In this document: positions 1 through 8,358 of the stretch, in pieces
Layout: every line of letters starts with the position of its first letter
How positions within the stretch are numbered: position 1 is the first letter of the stretch
Source: Sphaerisporangium krabiense
Lineage (GTDB): Bacteria; Actinomycetota; Actinomycetes; Streptosporangiales; Streptosporangiaceae
Direction of reading: 5' to 3'
Length of the DNA stretch: 64,000 nucleotides
Assembly: GCF_014200435.1 (NCBI RefSeq)
Contig: NZ_JACHBR010000001.1
Coordinates: 2,232,001-2,296,000 of the forward strand
Notes under the pieces: generated by a model
Told to the model about the DNA's origin: nothing
The model's database searches: none
What the model saw: only the letters and a program-made list of their open reading frames with translations
Program-made: the position numbers and the translations under genes

Positions 1-369
1 GACACTTCGGACATCTTGCTCAATATCTTGACACCATCTGAAATGCAACGTTGGCCATTATTACGACCCGCCGGCCGGGCCGTCAAGGATTCAACTCTCC
101 ACGGGACCGTTCCAAATCCTGGCGACCGCGACGCCAACCCTATTCAACAAGTAGGTTTTGTGGAATTAACCATTCTTGCATCGCGTACAATGCTCGGCAT
201 CCCTTAGTCGACGGCGCGTGATAATCCACGGACACAGCGTTGCCATACCGCTTCCCGGGGATGAACGCTTGACAGTCCGATCAATGATGGGAGAGTGTCT
301 TTCCCGATCCCGATTACATCCGACATCCACCGCTATGCCCGGCGGAGCGGTCGCAAGGGACGGGTTAAA
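1..369. other. Upstream region without a convincing gene
   Basis: No open frame here has a ribosome binding site or family resemblance. The stretch is visibly less GC-rich than what follows and probably holds the promoter of the operon starting at 370. A TTGACA hexamer lies at 269-274, but I could not find an equally good -10 at 16-18 bases. AAGGGA at 355-360 is the ribosome binding site for the first gene. Confidence 0.4.
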
Positions 370-1416
370 TTGGACTTCAGTCTGTTCTATTTCTCCGCCG
401 ACAGCACCGGGAACGAGCGGAACCGCTACGAGCTCCTGATGGAGGGCGCGCGATTCGCCGACACCCACGACTTCCGCGCGGTGTGGACGCCCGAGCGCCA
501 CTTCCACCCCTTCGGGGGGCTGTACCCGAACCCCGCGGTGACCGGCGCCGCCGTCGCGGCCGTCACCGAGCGGGTCGGCATCCGCGCCGGCAGCGTCGTC
601 GCCCCGACCCACCACCCGGCGCGCGTCGCCGAGGAATGGGCCGTGGTCGACAACCTGTCCCGCGGCAGGGTCGGCGTCTCGTTCGCCTCCGGCTGGAGCG
701 CGATCGACTTCTCCTTCACCCCCGAGAACTACGCCCGGCGCCGCGAACTGCTCTTCGAGCACACCGAGGAGATACGCCGCCTCTGGCGTGGCGAGAGCCT
801 CGACGTCGTCGACGGCGCCGGCGCCCCCACCCGCGTCCGGATCTTTCCGCCGCCGGTGCAGGCCGAGCTGCCGGTCTGGATCACCAGCGGCGGCGACATC
901 GGAACGTTCCGCGGCGCCGGCCGCATCGGCGCCGGGCTGCTCACCCATCTGCTGGGGCAGGACATCGACGACCTCGGCAAGAAGATCGAGGAGTACCGCG
1001 CCGAGTACCGCGCGGCGACGAACGGGGGGCGCGGGCACGTCGCGCTGATGGTCCACACCTACCTCGGCGAGGACGACGACGAGATCCGCGAGATCGTCCG
1101 CGAGCCCCTCTACGAGTACCTGCGCAGCTCGATCAACCTGCTCGTGGGCTCGCGCAGCGTCGACGCCCGCAAGATCGACCCGGCGTCCCTGCGGCCCGCC
1201 GACGTCGACTTCCTCGTCCAGCGCTCCTTCGACCGGTACTTCGACGAGAGCGGCCTCCTCGGCGGCCTGGACAAGGGACGGCGGATCGTCGAGCGCCTGC
1301 GCGGCATCCAGGTCGACGAGATCGCGTGCCTGATCGACTTCGGGCTGCCCACCGCCGACGTGCTCAACGGCCTCAAGTATCTGGACCAGCTCCGCCAGTA
1401 CTGTCAGTCCCCATGA
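370..1416 (+). CDS. Luciferase-like (LLM class) flavin-dependent monooxygenase
   Basis: Predicted FMNH2-dependent monooxygenase of the bacterial luciferase superfamily, in the subgroup common in natural-product clusters. The 348-residue product opens with the family's first strand (LDFSLFYFSAD) and carries VWTPERHF near residue 40, THHPARVAEEWA near 80 and RVGVSFASGW near 100, all typical of the TIM-barrel flavin/substrate face; VWITSGGD near residue 170 is the usual mid-barrel segment. I start at TTG 370, nine bases after AAGGGA. A GTG at 295 would add 25 residues that look nothing like the family. Its TGA overlaps the next start (ATGA, 1413-1416), so the two are translationally coupled. The substrate cannot be told from sequence. 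The neighbours (PLP-like enzyme, dehydrogenase-like protein, TrpRS) suggest oxidation of an amino-acid-derived intermediate; that is inference. Confidence 0.85.
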   Translation: MDFSLFYFSADSTGNERNRYELLMEGARFADTHDFRAVWTPERHFHPFGGLYPNPAVTGAAVAAVTERVGIRAGSVVAPTHHPARVAEEWAVVDNLSRGRVGVSFASGWSAIDFSFTPENYARRRELLFEHTEEIRRLWRGESLDVVDGAGAPTRVRIFPPPVQAELPVWITSGGDIGTFRGAGRIGAGLLTHLLGQDIDDLGKKIEEYRAEYRAATNGGRGHVALMVHTYLGEDDDEIREIVREPLYEYLRSSINLLVGSRSVDARKIDPASLRPADVDFLVQRSFDRYFDESGLLGGLDKGRRIVERLRGIQVDEIACLIDFGLPTADVLNGLKYLDQLRQYCQSP

Positions 1417-2510
1417 CCACCCGAATGGCGATCGACGAGAACGACGGCCGGGCGACGCTGGCGGTCATCGGGACCGGCGGCCTCGCCCGCGCCGTCTGCT
1501 ACGCGCTCGCGGAGGGCGGGAGGCCCCTCCGGGTACTGGTGATCGGCAGGGATCCGCGCAGGACCGCCGAGGTGAGCTACATCGGCTCGGTGAAGACGCT
1601 CGGCACGCCTGTGACGTTCGAGCCGGTCACCGTGGACCTCGCCGCCGACGGCGCCCTTGCCGAGGTGCTCGCCGCGGCCCGGCCCACCGGCGTGCTGGTG
1701 CTCGCCTCGCCCCAGTCGCCGTGGGAACGTCTGAACGCCCCCTCGGACTGGACCCGCCTGGTCCAGCGCGCCGGATTCGGCCTCACCCTTCCCTTCCAGG
1801 CGCGCTTCGCCCGCCAGGCGGCCGAGGCGCTCGCCCGGTTCCGTCCCTCGGCCTGGCTCGTCAACGGCTGCCTTCCCGACGCGGTCAACCCGGTGCTGGC
1901 CGGCCTCGGCGTGCCCCCGCTGTGCGGGATCGGCAACGTCGCGCTGGTCGCCTCCGCCCTGCAGGCCGCGCTCGGCGTCCCCGAGCGTGCCCGACTGAAG
2001 GTGCTGGCCCACCACCTGCACCTGCACAGCCCGCCCCCGAACGCCGAGGAGGCCCTGGCCTGGGCCGACGGCAGGCCGGTCACCGGCGTGGGGGCACTGC
2101 TCGACGCCATGAGATCGGTGTCCAGACCCGAGCTCAACCTCCTCACCGGGCAGGCCGCCGCCCGCCTGGTCGGCGACGTGCTCGAGGGCCGGGACGCGCA
2201 CGCCAACCTCCCCGGCCCGCTCGGGCTCCCCGGCGGCTACCCCGTACGGATCTTCCGCCCGCACCCGGACGAGCCGGTGCGCGCGGAACTGAGCCTGCCG
2301 GACGGGGTGAGCGAGTCCGAGGCCGTCGCCTTCAACGAGCGGGCGGCGCGGCACGACGGCGTCGCCGTCGAGCACGGCCGCGTCGTCTTCACCCGGGTAC
2401 GGCCCGGTGACCTGCCCGCCGAGCTGGCCGACGGGTTCCCGGTGGGCGACCTGGACGAGGCCACCCGATGCCTGAGCCGATTCCGCGATCGCCTGCGCGG
2501 CGACACCTAG
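1413..2510 (+). CDS. NAD(P)-binding Rossmann-fold dehydrogenase-like protein
   Basis: 365 residues. The N-terminal part has a classical dinucleotide-binding turn, VIGTGGLARAVCYALA (about residues 14-29), followed by a second strand ending VLVIGRDPRR. This is the layout of saccharopine-dehydrogenase, TrkA and ornithine-cyclodeaminase-like Rossmann proteins. The rest has no motif I can assign; NGCLPDAVNPVLAGLG and GIGNVALVASALQAALG look like the catalytic/dimer half of an opine-type or aspartate-dehydrogenase-like reductase. The ATG overlaps the stop of the monooxygenase gene by four bases. The following gene begins 51 bases downstream after its own AGAGGAG. The likely role is an NAD(P)H-dependent reduction or dehydrogenation in the same pathway as its neighbours; this is inferred from context, and the exact family is not recognised. 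Confidence 0.7.
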   Translation: MTTRMAIDENDGRATLAVIGTGGLARAVCYALAEGGRPLRVLVIGRDPRRTAEVSYIGSVKTLGTPVTFEPVTVDLAADGALAEVLAAARPTGVLVLASPQSPWERLNAPSDWTRLVQRAGFGLTLPFQARFARQAAEALARFRPSAWLVNGCLPDAVNPVLAGLGVPPLCGIGNVALVASALQAALGVPERARLKVLAHHLHLHSPPPNAEEALAWADGRPVTGVGALLDAMRSVSRPELNLLTGQAAARLVGDVLEGRDAHANLPGPLGLPGGYPVRIFRPHPDEPVRAELSLPDGVSESEAVAFNERAARHDGVAVEHGRVVFTRVRPGDLPAELADGFPVGDLDEATRCLSRFRDRLRGDT

Positions 2511-2561
2511 CTCGCCACCACGTTCCCCCGCGAAGACCTCGCGAGACCCAGAGGAGCCAGC

Positions 2562-3944
2562 ATGCCGGAAACCGGCCTCGACGCGGCCACACCCGTACGG
2601 TCGGCCAATCTCCTGCTCGACTTCTTCGACCGGCTCGGCGAGGCGATCCCGGCGATCGCCGGGCACGTGGACCCGGTCCGCGACGGCGACGCGGCGTTCT
2701 CGCCAGGCTTCCTGCTCCCCGAGCCGGACGAGCCCCTGCGCCGCTTCTTATCCGCCGCCACCGTGCGGTGGCACCGGCTCGCCGGCTACGGCGGGCACCG
2801 CCTGCACCTCATGGACCTCACCGGCAACCCCGGCACGGGCACGACGAAGACCTTCGCGTCCCTGCTGATAGTGGCCCGCGCCGTCGCCTACATCCGCCGC
2901 TACGGCGAGAACGTGACGATCTTCTCCCCCACCTCGGCCAACAAGGGCACCGCCCTGCGCGACGCGGTGCTGCGCGCGATCGAGGCCGGGCTGGTCGAGC
3001 CGGAACAGTTGCGCGTCGTGATCGTCGCGCCGCGCTCGTGTCAGGCGAAGCTGCGGGCGAGCCGCCTGTCGGAGGACCCGGAGCTGCGCGCCCTGAACCC
3101 CGTGTTCCTCTACACCGGGCCCGAGCCGGAGCACGTCAAGGCGCTCGGGGCCGAGTTCGTCGAACGGTACGGCGCCGAGGCGGGCAAGCGGCTCGACACC
3201 CGGCTCTGGTACTCGCTGGAGCTGCGCAACTACATGGTCGCCGACGCCGCGCGGGCGTTCTTCGAACGGGAGGCCCTGCCCGACGCCACGGCCCGCCGCG
3301 TGCACGCCCACGCGGTGTCCAGCGCGTTCGGCCTGCTCGGGTACCACCAGGGCCGCGCGGCGCTGGAGCGCGCCGGACTGGCGCGCCCGGAGGACCGTCC
3401 CGCGAGCCTGCTCGTCCAGCACCTGGGCACGCCCGACATGGTGCTGAACCTCGTGCACGGCGACTTCGGCCGCGAGAACGTCCCCGCCTACACGACGGCG
3501 GCCGACGGGCTGTACCACCAGTCCGCGGACCCGCGCTTCCCGAGGGTCACCGCCGATCCGGGCGAGGTGCTGGACCCGACCTTCTACACGCACCGCCCCG
3601 CCACCTCCCCTGCCATGAACGAGCTGATCCGCCGGTACGGCGGCGACGGCATCGTGGTGTCCCTCGCCGAGTGCGTCGAGCGCTACCCGCTCCTGCGCCG
3701 GCTGCTCGACGGCACCGGATGCGCGCTGCCCGCCGACCTCCGCGAACTGCAGGAATGGTCGCTCGTCATGGCGCTGACCGGTGTGATGAACGCCGTCGAC
3801 CGGGGCCTGGTCGAGGGCGCGGGCCACGACATCGTCGTCCACGGCTCGGGCGCCTACGCCCGCGCGGACTACCGCCCCCTGAGATACTTCACGGAAGTGG
3901 AAGAACCAGGCGACATAGCGACCGCACTCTACGGCGACAGGTGA
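2562..3944 (+). CDS. Probable fold-type II PLP-dependent enzyme (uncharacterised family)
   Basis: 460 residues; the family is not named with certainty. The pattern around residues 85-150 resembles tryptophan-synthase-beta, threonine-synthase and cysteine-synthase enzymes: GTGTTKTFASLL supplies a candidate PLP-Schiff-base lysine. About 30 residues later SPTSANKGTALRDAV fits the SxN-G phosphate/substrate loop, and then comes VVIVAPRSCQAKLR, the usual strand-Lys element of these enzymes. The C-terminal third (LQEWSLVMALTGVMNAVD, HGSGAYARADY) could contain the Gly-rich turn and the residue facing the pyridine nitrogen. The length is close to threonine synthase. The start is well set by AGAGGAG five bases before ATG. 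The gene ends three bases before trpS. In context it could make or attach an unusual amino-acid side chain (beta-replacement chemistry). That is inference; biochemical function is unknown. Confidence 0.55.
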   Translation: MPETGLDAATPVRSANLLLDFFDRLGEAIPAIAGHVDPVRDGDAAFSPGFLLPEPDEPLRRFLSAATVRWHRLAGYGGHRLHLMDLTGNPGTGTTKTFASLLIVARAVAYIRRYGENVTIFSPTSANKGTALRDAVLRAIEAGLVEPEQLRVVIVAPRSCQAKLRASRLSEDPELRALNPVFLYTGPEPEHVKALGAEFVERYGAEAGKRLDTRLWYSLELRNYMVADAARAFFEREALPDATARRVHAHAVSSAFGLLGYHQGRAALERAGLARPEDRPASLLVQHLGTPDMVLNLVHGDFGRENVPAYTTAADGLYHQSADPRFPRVTADPGEVLDPTFYTHRPATSPAMNELIRRYGGDGIVVSLAECVERYPLLRRLLDGTGCALPADLRELQEWSLVMALTGVMNAVDRGLVEGAGHDIVVHGSGAYARADYRPLRYFTEVEEPGDIATALYGDR

Positions 3945-3947
3945 CCT

Positions 3948-4967
3948 ATGACCGATTCAGCGACCTCAGCCAACGTCAGCAAGCCGCGCGTCCTCTCCGG
4001 CATCACCGCGACCGGCAAGCTGACGATCGGCAACTACATCGGAGCGCTGAGCGTCTGGGCCGCCGAGCAGGACCGCTACGAGAACTTCTTCTTCATCGCC
4101 GACCTGCACGCGCTCACCATCCCCGAGAACATCAAGGCGGACGCGCTGCGCGAGCGCATCAAAGAGATCGTCGCGCTGTACCTGGCCTGCGGTCTGGACC
4201 CGGCCAAGTCCGTGCTGTTCCAGCAGTCCCGCGTGCCCGCGCACGCCTCCCTCGCCTGGATCTTCGACTGCGTGACGCCGGTCGGCTGGCTGGAGCGCAT
4301 GACGCAGTACAAGTCCAAGTCCCAGACGGCCACGCCGAGCGCCGGCCTCTTCACCTACCCGGCGCTGATGGCCGCCGACATCCTGCTGTACCAGGCGGCG
4401 TACGTCCCGGTCGGCGACGACCAGCGCCAGCACATCGAGATCACCCGCGACATCGCGCAGCGCTTCAACCACCTGTTCGGCGAGGCGTTCCGCGTGCCGG
4501 AGCCGCTGATCCGCGCCAGCGGCGCCCGCATCATGGGCCTGGACGACCCCACCGTGAAGATGAGCAAGAGCCTGGCCGAGACCCGCGACGGCCACGCGAT
4601 CGGCCTCCTCGACCCGCCGTCCAAGATCCGCAAGGCCGTGATGCGCGCGGTCACCGACTCGGGCTCGGAGGTACGCGGCGACGCGATCGGCCCCGGCGTG
4701 GACAACCTGCTCACGTTGTTCGAGGTCCTGTCCGGCACCGACCGCGCGAGCTCGCTGCGCCAGTTCGAGGGCCAGGGGTACGGCACCCTCAAGAAGGCCG
4801 TCGCCGAGGTCGCGATCGAACGGGTCGGCGCCATCCAGTCCCGCTACACCGAGATCCGCGCCGACGAGACCTACCTGGAGAAGACCCTCATCGAGGGCGC
4901 CGAGAAGGCCACCGCCGTCGCCGACCGCACCCTCTCCACCGCCATGCGCCTGACGGGCCTCCTCTGA
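3948..4967 (+). CDS. trpS: Tryptophanyl-tRNA synthetase with atypical Trp-pocket residues
   Basis: Class I aminoacyl-tRNA synthetase charging tRNA-Trp; 339 residues, normal length for the bacterial enzyme. Signature motifs are TIGN at residues 26-29 (HIGH equivalent), KMSKS at 204-208, DLHAL around 52-56, and VPVGDDQRQHIEITRD. The loop before TIGN reads SGITATG where most bacterial enzymes read SGIQPSG or similar. The residue matching Bacillus stearothermophilus Gln9, which lines the tryptophan/indolmycin pocket, is therefore Thr20, and the next residue is Ala instead of Pro. In the indolmycin-resistant TrpRS1 of Streptomyces coelicolor this Gln is Lys (published work). The gene sits inside an operon of catabolic/biosynthetic-type genes, starting three bases after the PLP-like gene and overlapping the next gene by one base (TGATG). 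It could be the housekeeping copy, but a second, resistance-type copy seems likelier. Confidence 0.93.
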   Translation: MTDSATSANVSKPRVLSGITATGKLTIGNYIGALSVWAAEQDRYENFFFIADLHALTIPENIKADALRERIKEIVALYLACGLDPAKSVLFQQSRVPAHASLAWIFDCVTPVGWLERMTQYKSKSQTATPSAGLFTYPALMAADILLYQAAYVPVGDDQRQHIEITRDIAQRFNHLFGEAFRVPEPLIRASGARIMGLDDPTVKMSKSLAETRDGHAIGLLDPPSKIRKAVMRAVTDSGSEVRGDAIGPGVDNLLTLFEVLSGTDRASSLRQFEGQGYGTLKKAVAEVAIERVGAIQSRYTEIRADETYLEKTLIEGAEKATAVADRTLSTAMRLTGLL

Positions 4968-6610
4968 TGCCGGACCTCGGCATGCGGGAGCGGCTCGACG
5001 CGCTCGCGGCGGAGTTCTGGACGTGGCGGGAGGCGACCGGCCCCGACTCCTCCGACGACCTTCCGCGCCTGGAGCGCCCGGCGGGCTGGCTTCCCGACTG
5101 GTCGGCGGACTCCGTCGCCGACCGCCGCCGGCGGCTGGGCGAGTTCGCCGCGCGGCACGCGAGCCTGGACACCACGGGCGAGCCGGTCGCCGTCCAGGTG
5201 AACGCCCGGCTGCTCGGCTGCGCCCTGGACCGCGCCCACTGGGAGCTGGACCTGCTGCGCGGCTGGCGCCGCAACCCCTGCTTCTACATCGACCAGAGCC
5301 TGGTCCCGGTCTACAACCTGCTGCTGGTCTCCACGCCCATCACCCCCGAGCGCGCCACCGCGATCATCCGCCTGCTGGACCACGTCCCCGTGGTGCTCGC
5401 CCAAGCGCGCGAGAACCTCGCGGGCGAGGCCGCGAAGCCGTTCGCGACCTCGGCGCTGCGCATCCTCGCCGACGCCGACACCCGGCTCGACACCGCGATG
5501 ACCGCGCTCGCCCCCTTCCTTCCCGAGGCGCGGGCGGCCGAGCTGCCTGCGGCGACGGCCAGGGCCGTCACCGCCGTGCGCGGCTACCGCGACTGGCTGC
5601 GCGAGTCGCTACCCACCTTCGCCCCGGACGGCGCGGCCGGGTCCCACGCCCTGCGGTTCCTGCTGCACCGCGTGGCCCTGCTGCCGTACTCGGTGGAGCA
5701 AATACGCGAGCTCGGCCGCCAGGAGTGGACGCGAGCGCTCGCGACGGAGGCGATGCTGGGCGCGCGGCACCGCGGCCACACGCCGCGGCCGGTGCCCGGC
5801 ACGGCCGAGCAGATCGCCCGGCAGCACGCCGCGGAGCAGGAGGTCCGCCGTTTCTACACCGGCCGCGACATCCTGACTCAGCCGCCCACGCTGCGCCACT
5901 ACCGCTTCGCGCCCTGCCCGCCCTACCTGGAGCCGCTGATCTGGCTCGGCGTCCCCGACGACCTGACCTCGCCCGCCCGCGCCGGCGAGGACGCCGTCAG
6001 GTACGTCGTCGCCACCGAGGCCGAGCCGCCGTACTTCGAACGCGCCGCGGCGATCGACCCGCGCACGATGATCGCCCACGAGGGCGTCCACGCCCAGCAG
6101 GTCGCCCTCTCCTGGCGCCACCCCGACCCCGCCCGCCGCCGCTTCTACGACTCCACCCCGAACGAGGGCATCGCGTTCTACAACGAGGAGCTCATGCTCC
6201 TGTCCGGCCTGTTCGACGACAGCCCCGAGGGCGCGGCGTTCGCCGCCAACGCGATGCGCCTGCGCGCCCTGCGCGTCGAGGTCGACATCGCCCTCGCCCT
6301 CGGCGAGCTCACCGTCGAGGCCGCGGCCGACCGCCTGCGCGACCTGGTCCCGATGGACGAGGAGACCGCATGGGACGAGGCCGTCTTCTTCCTGGGCAAC
6401 CCCGGCCAGGGCCTGAGCTACCAGATAGGCAAACTCCAGATCCTCGACCTCCTCGCCACCGCCACCCAACGCCCCGGCTTCACCCTCCGAACCTTCCACG
6501 ACGACCTCTGGCAGGAGGGCAACGTCCCCCTCTCCCTCCACCGCTGGCAATCCCTGAACCTCCCCGACCACCTCCACCGCTCCGCCCAGCTGGCCGCCGC
6601 CCTCTCCTGA
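4967..6610 (+). CDS. DUF885-family HExxH peptidase-like protein
   Basis: 547 residues and matching the DUF885 family, cytoplasmic zinc-peptidase-like proteins about 550-600 residues long. The diagnostic HExxH is at 371-375 (AHEGVHAQQ), and a downstream NEGIAFYNEEL supplies the candidate third metal ligand, Glu400. No signal peptide is visible. The N-terminal half is helical, as in the M3/M32-like members. Translation is coupled to trpS by a TGATG overlap, which makes a shared transcript very likely. In a biosynthetic operon such a protein could trim a peptide or amide precursor, or inactivate a product; in isolation it would simply be called a DUF885 hypothetical. No terminator-like hairpin of note follows, and the next gene starts 170 bases later behind its own strong ribosome binding site. 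Confidence 0.75.
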   Translation: MPDLGMRERLDALAAEFWTWREATGPDSSDDLPRLERPAGWLPDWSADSVADRRRRLGEFAARHASLDTTGEPVAVQVNARLLGCALDRAHWELDLLRGWRRNPCFYIDQSLVPVYNLLLVSTPITPERATAIIRLLDHVPVVLAQARENLAGEAAKPFATSALRILADADTRLDTAMTALAPFLPEARAAELPAATARAVTAVRGYRDWLRESLPTFAPDGAAGSHALRFLLHRVALLPYSVEQIRELGRQEWTRALATEAMLGARHRGHTPRPVPGTAEQIARQHAAEQEVRRFYTGRDILTQPPTLRHYRFAPCPPYLEPLIWLGVPDDLTSPARAGEDAVRYVVATEAEPPYFERAAAIDPRTMIAHEGVHAQQVALSWRHPDPARRRFYDSTPNEGIAFYNEELMLLSGLFDDSPEGAAFAANAMRLRALRVEVDIALALGELTVEAAADRLRDLVPMDEETAWDEAVFFLGNPGQGLSYQIGKLQILDLLATATQRPGFTLRTFHDDLWQEGNVPLSLHRWQSLNLPDHLHRSAQLAAALS

Positions 6611-6782
6611 CCCGGCCCGCCCCGTCTCCGCACCAGAATCGGCGTCGGCGCCTGCGCTGAAAGGGCATGCCCGTACCCCCCGAAGCGGGTCGGCGTTAAC
6701 CCAGGACCGTTTCTCGCAGGATGACCGAGGTGGCATTCTCACGCTGGCGGTGTGTCGTCTCCTAGCTTCAGGGGAGGCTTCC

Positions 6783-7499
6783 ATGCGGCGGCGTCCGGGG
6801 TGGCCATCGGAGACGTTTCTGGCGCGACTTCCCGAGGCGTCCCGGCAGGAGTTGCTGGGTCTCGGCCCGGTACACGCCCATCCCGCCGGCCGCGTACTGG
6901 TCCGCCAGGGAGACCCCGGCACCCTGCTGTACGTCATCGCGCACGGCCTGGTCAAGGTGACCGCGCGCACCGAGAACGGCAAGGAGTCGCTGCTCGCGGT
7001 GCGCGTGCGGGGCGATCTGGTCGGCGATATGGCTCTCGGCGGGTCGCCGCGCTCGGCGACCGTGACCACATGCGGCCCGACCACCACCTGCGTGATCAAG
7101 GGGGACGTCTTCCTCGCCTTCATATGCAGGCATCCGCCGGCCGCGCTGGCCTGGAACACCTTCACCGGGGAGCGGCTGCGCTGGGCCAACCAGCGGCGAC
7201 TGGAGTTCGCCGGGTACGACAGCGACGTCTGCCTCGCCCGGCTGCTACTGGCGCTGCTCGCACGGCACGGCCGTCCCACGAGGCACGGCATGGACCTCGG
7301 TGTCCCGCTGACCCAGCCGGAACTGGGCAGCCTCATCGGCGCCAAGGAGAGCACCGTGCAGAAGATCCTCCGGGATCTCTCCGTCCGGGGACTGGTCCGC
7401 ACCGGCCGTCGGCGCGTGGTCGTCACCGATGTGCCGGGCCTGACGGCCTTCGCCGAACTCCCCCCGTCCTCGGCAGAGAATCATCGGGCCAAGCCCTAA
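6783..7499 (+). CDS. Crp/Fnr-family transcriptional regulator
   Basis: 238 residues. An N-terminal cyclic-nucleotide-binding beta barrel spans about residues 10-130; GRVLVRQGDPGTLLYVIAHG and GDLVGDMALGGSPRSATVTT are its hallmark turns, and an FGE-type phosphate-binding cassette is not clearly kept (DLVGDMAL instead). The C-terminal Crp-type winged helix follows (LTQPELGSLIGAKESTVQKI as recognition region, then RGLVRTGRRRVVVTD). ATG 6783 is chosen because AGGGGAGG at 6770-6777 sits just ahead of it; a GTG at 6750 lacks this. The ligand cannot be predicted and may not be cAMP. It lies 73 bases upstream of the cyclase-homology gene, same strand, so a regulatory link (or nucleotide second-messenger link) with the next three genes is attractive but unproven. 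Confidence 0.9.
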   Translation: MRRRPGWPSETFLARLPEASRQELLGLGPVHAHPAGRVLVRQGDPGTLLYVIAHGLVKVTARTENGKESLLAVRVRGDLVGDMALGGSPRSATVTTCGPTTTCVIKGDVFLAFICRHPPAALAWNTFTGERLRWANQRRLEFAGYDSDVCLARLLLALLARHGRPTRHGMDLGVPLTQPELGSLIGAKESTVQKILRDLSVRGLVRTGRRRVVVTDVPGLTAFAELPPSSAENHRAKP

Positions 7500-7572
7500 T
7501 AATGCGGGTTCCCCTATTCCGGCCGTTCGCACAATCGAGGACGGCATGTGCCGGGCGAACGGGAGGAGCCCC

Positions 7573-8358
7573 ATGCGCGACGAACGCGAGTTCCGCTTGA
7601 TGATCACATCGGACATCGAGGATTACGGGGGGCGCAGCGACGGCGACCAGGTGGAGCTGCAACAGAGGCTGACGCGTGTCCTGGACCTGGCCGCCGGAGC
7701 GGCGGGTCTGGCGTGGCTGGAGTGGAAACAGCAGCCACAGGGGGACGGCTACTTCACCGTCCTGCCTCCAGGCACCGACGCCGCGACCGTTCTCGGGCCC
7801 TTCATGACGGCGCTCGCCCGGAACGTCGAGGCCGCGAACCGGGGACGGGACCGCATGCGCCTGCGGCTGTCCGTGCACGGCGGGCCGATCCATGTGCACG
7901 GCGCCGCGGGGTCGCCGGGGGGCCACGCCGTCCAGTCGGGAAGGCTGGTGGGAGCCGCCCCGCTGCGCGCCGCCATGGGCGCGCGCCCAGAGGCCGGCCT
8001 CGGGGTGATCATCTCGGACCGGGTCTATGAGGACTTCGTCGGTCAGGGGTACGGCGGTCCGTCCCGCGAGGAGTTCCGCCACGTGCACGTGACGGCGAAG
8101 TCACAGGAATATCAGGCTTACGTCCACCTCCCCGGGCACAACGTTCATCGGCTGTCCGAGCTGGACGAATACGACGTCGAGCCGGGGGTCCACGGCGACG
8201 ACGAGGTAGTCCGGGAGGCCGAGCGAGGCGGGGTGACCGCGGGCCGTGATTATTACGGCGGCGGCACCGCCACGGCCGGCGGCAACGGCGTCGCCTTCAC
8301 GGCCGGCAGAGACGCGTTCTTCGGCGACGATCCGCGCGACGGGAGGCGCCGCCGATGA
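7573..8358 (+). CDS. Class III nucleotidyl-cyclase-homology domain protein with Gly-rich tail
   Basis: 261 residues, hypothetical by name. Residues 8-180 follow the class III cyclase layout. ITSDIEDYGGR places Asp14 in the first metal position, GDGYFTVL places Asp58 in the second, RLRLSVHGGPI matches the next strand, and GVIISDRVYEDFV matches the late 'ilvS..v' strand. The Asn-x3-Arg transition-state motif is not recognisable (QSGRLVGAAP instead), so catalytic activity is uncertain. The tail (about 219-254) is glycine-rich and twice carries TAGRD followed by aromatic residues, a pattern shared with the next protein. ATG 7573 follows GGGAGGAG at 7561-7568 at a standard distance. The stop overlaps the next start (ATGA). 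It probably acts with the next two genes as one module; function unknown. Confidence 0.6.
   Translation: MRDEREFRLMITSDIEDYGGRSDGDQVELQQRLTRVLDLAAGAAGLAWLEWKQQPQGDGYFTVLPPGTDAATVLGPFMTALARNVEAANRGRDRMRLRLSVHGGPIHVHGAAGSPGGHAVQSGRLVGAAPLRAAMGARPEAGLGVIISDRVYEDFVGQGYGGPSREEFRHVHVTAKSQEYQAYVHLPGHNVHRLSELDEYDVEPGVHGDDEVVREAERGGVTAGRDYYGGGTATAGGNGVAFTAGRDAFFGDDPRDGRRRR

Noticed and set aside
16-207. 63-codon frame at the left end
   Set aside because: No ribosome binding site and no homologous look; the region is probably upstream regulatory DNA.
370-4967. Indolmycin or chuangxinmycin gene cluster
   Set aside because: The characteristic enzymes of those pathways as I know them are absent; only the resistance-type TrpRS logic is shared, so a named product would be unsupported.
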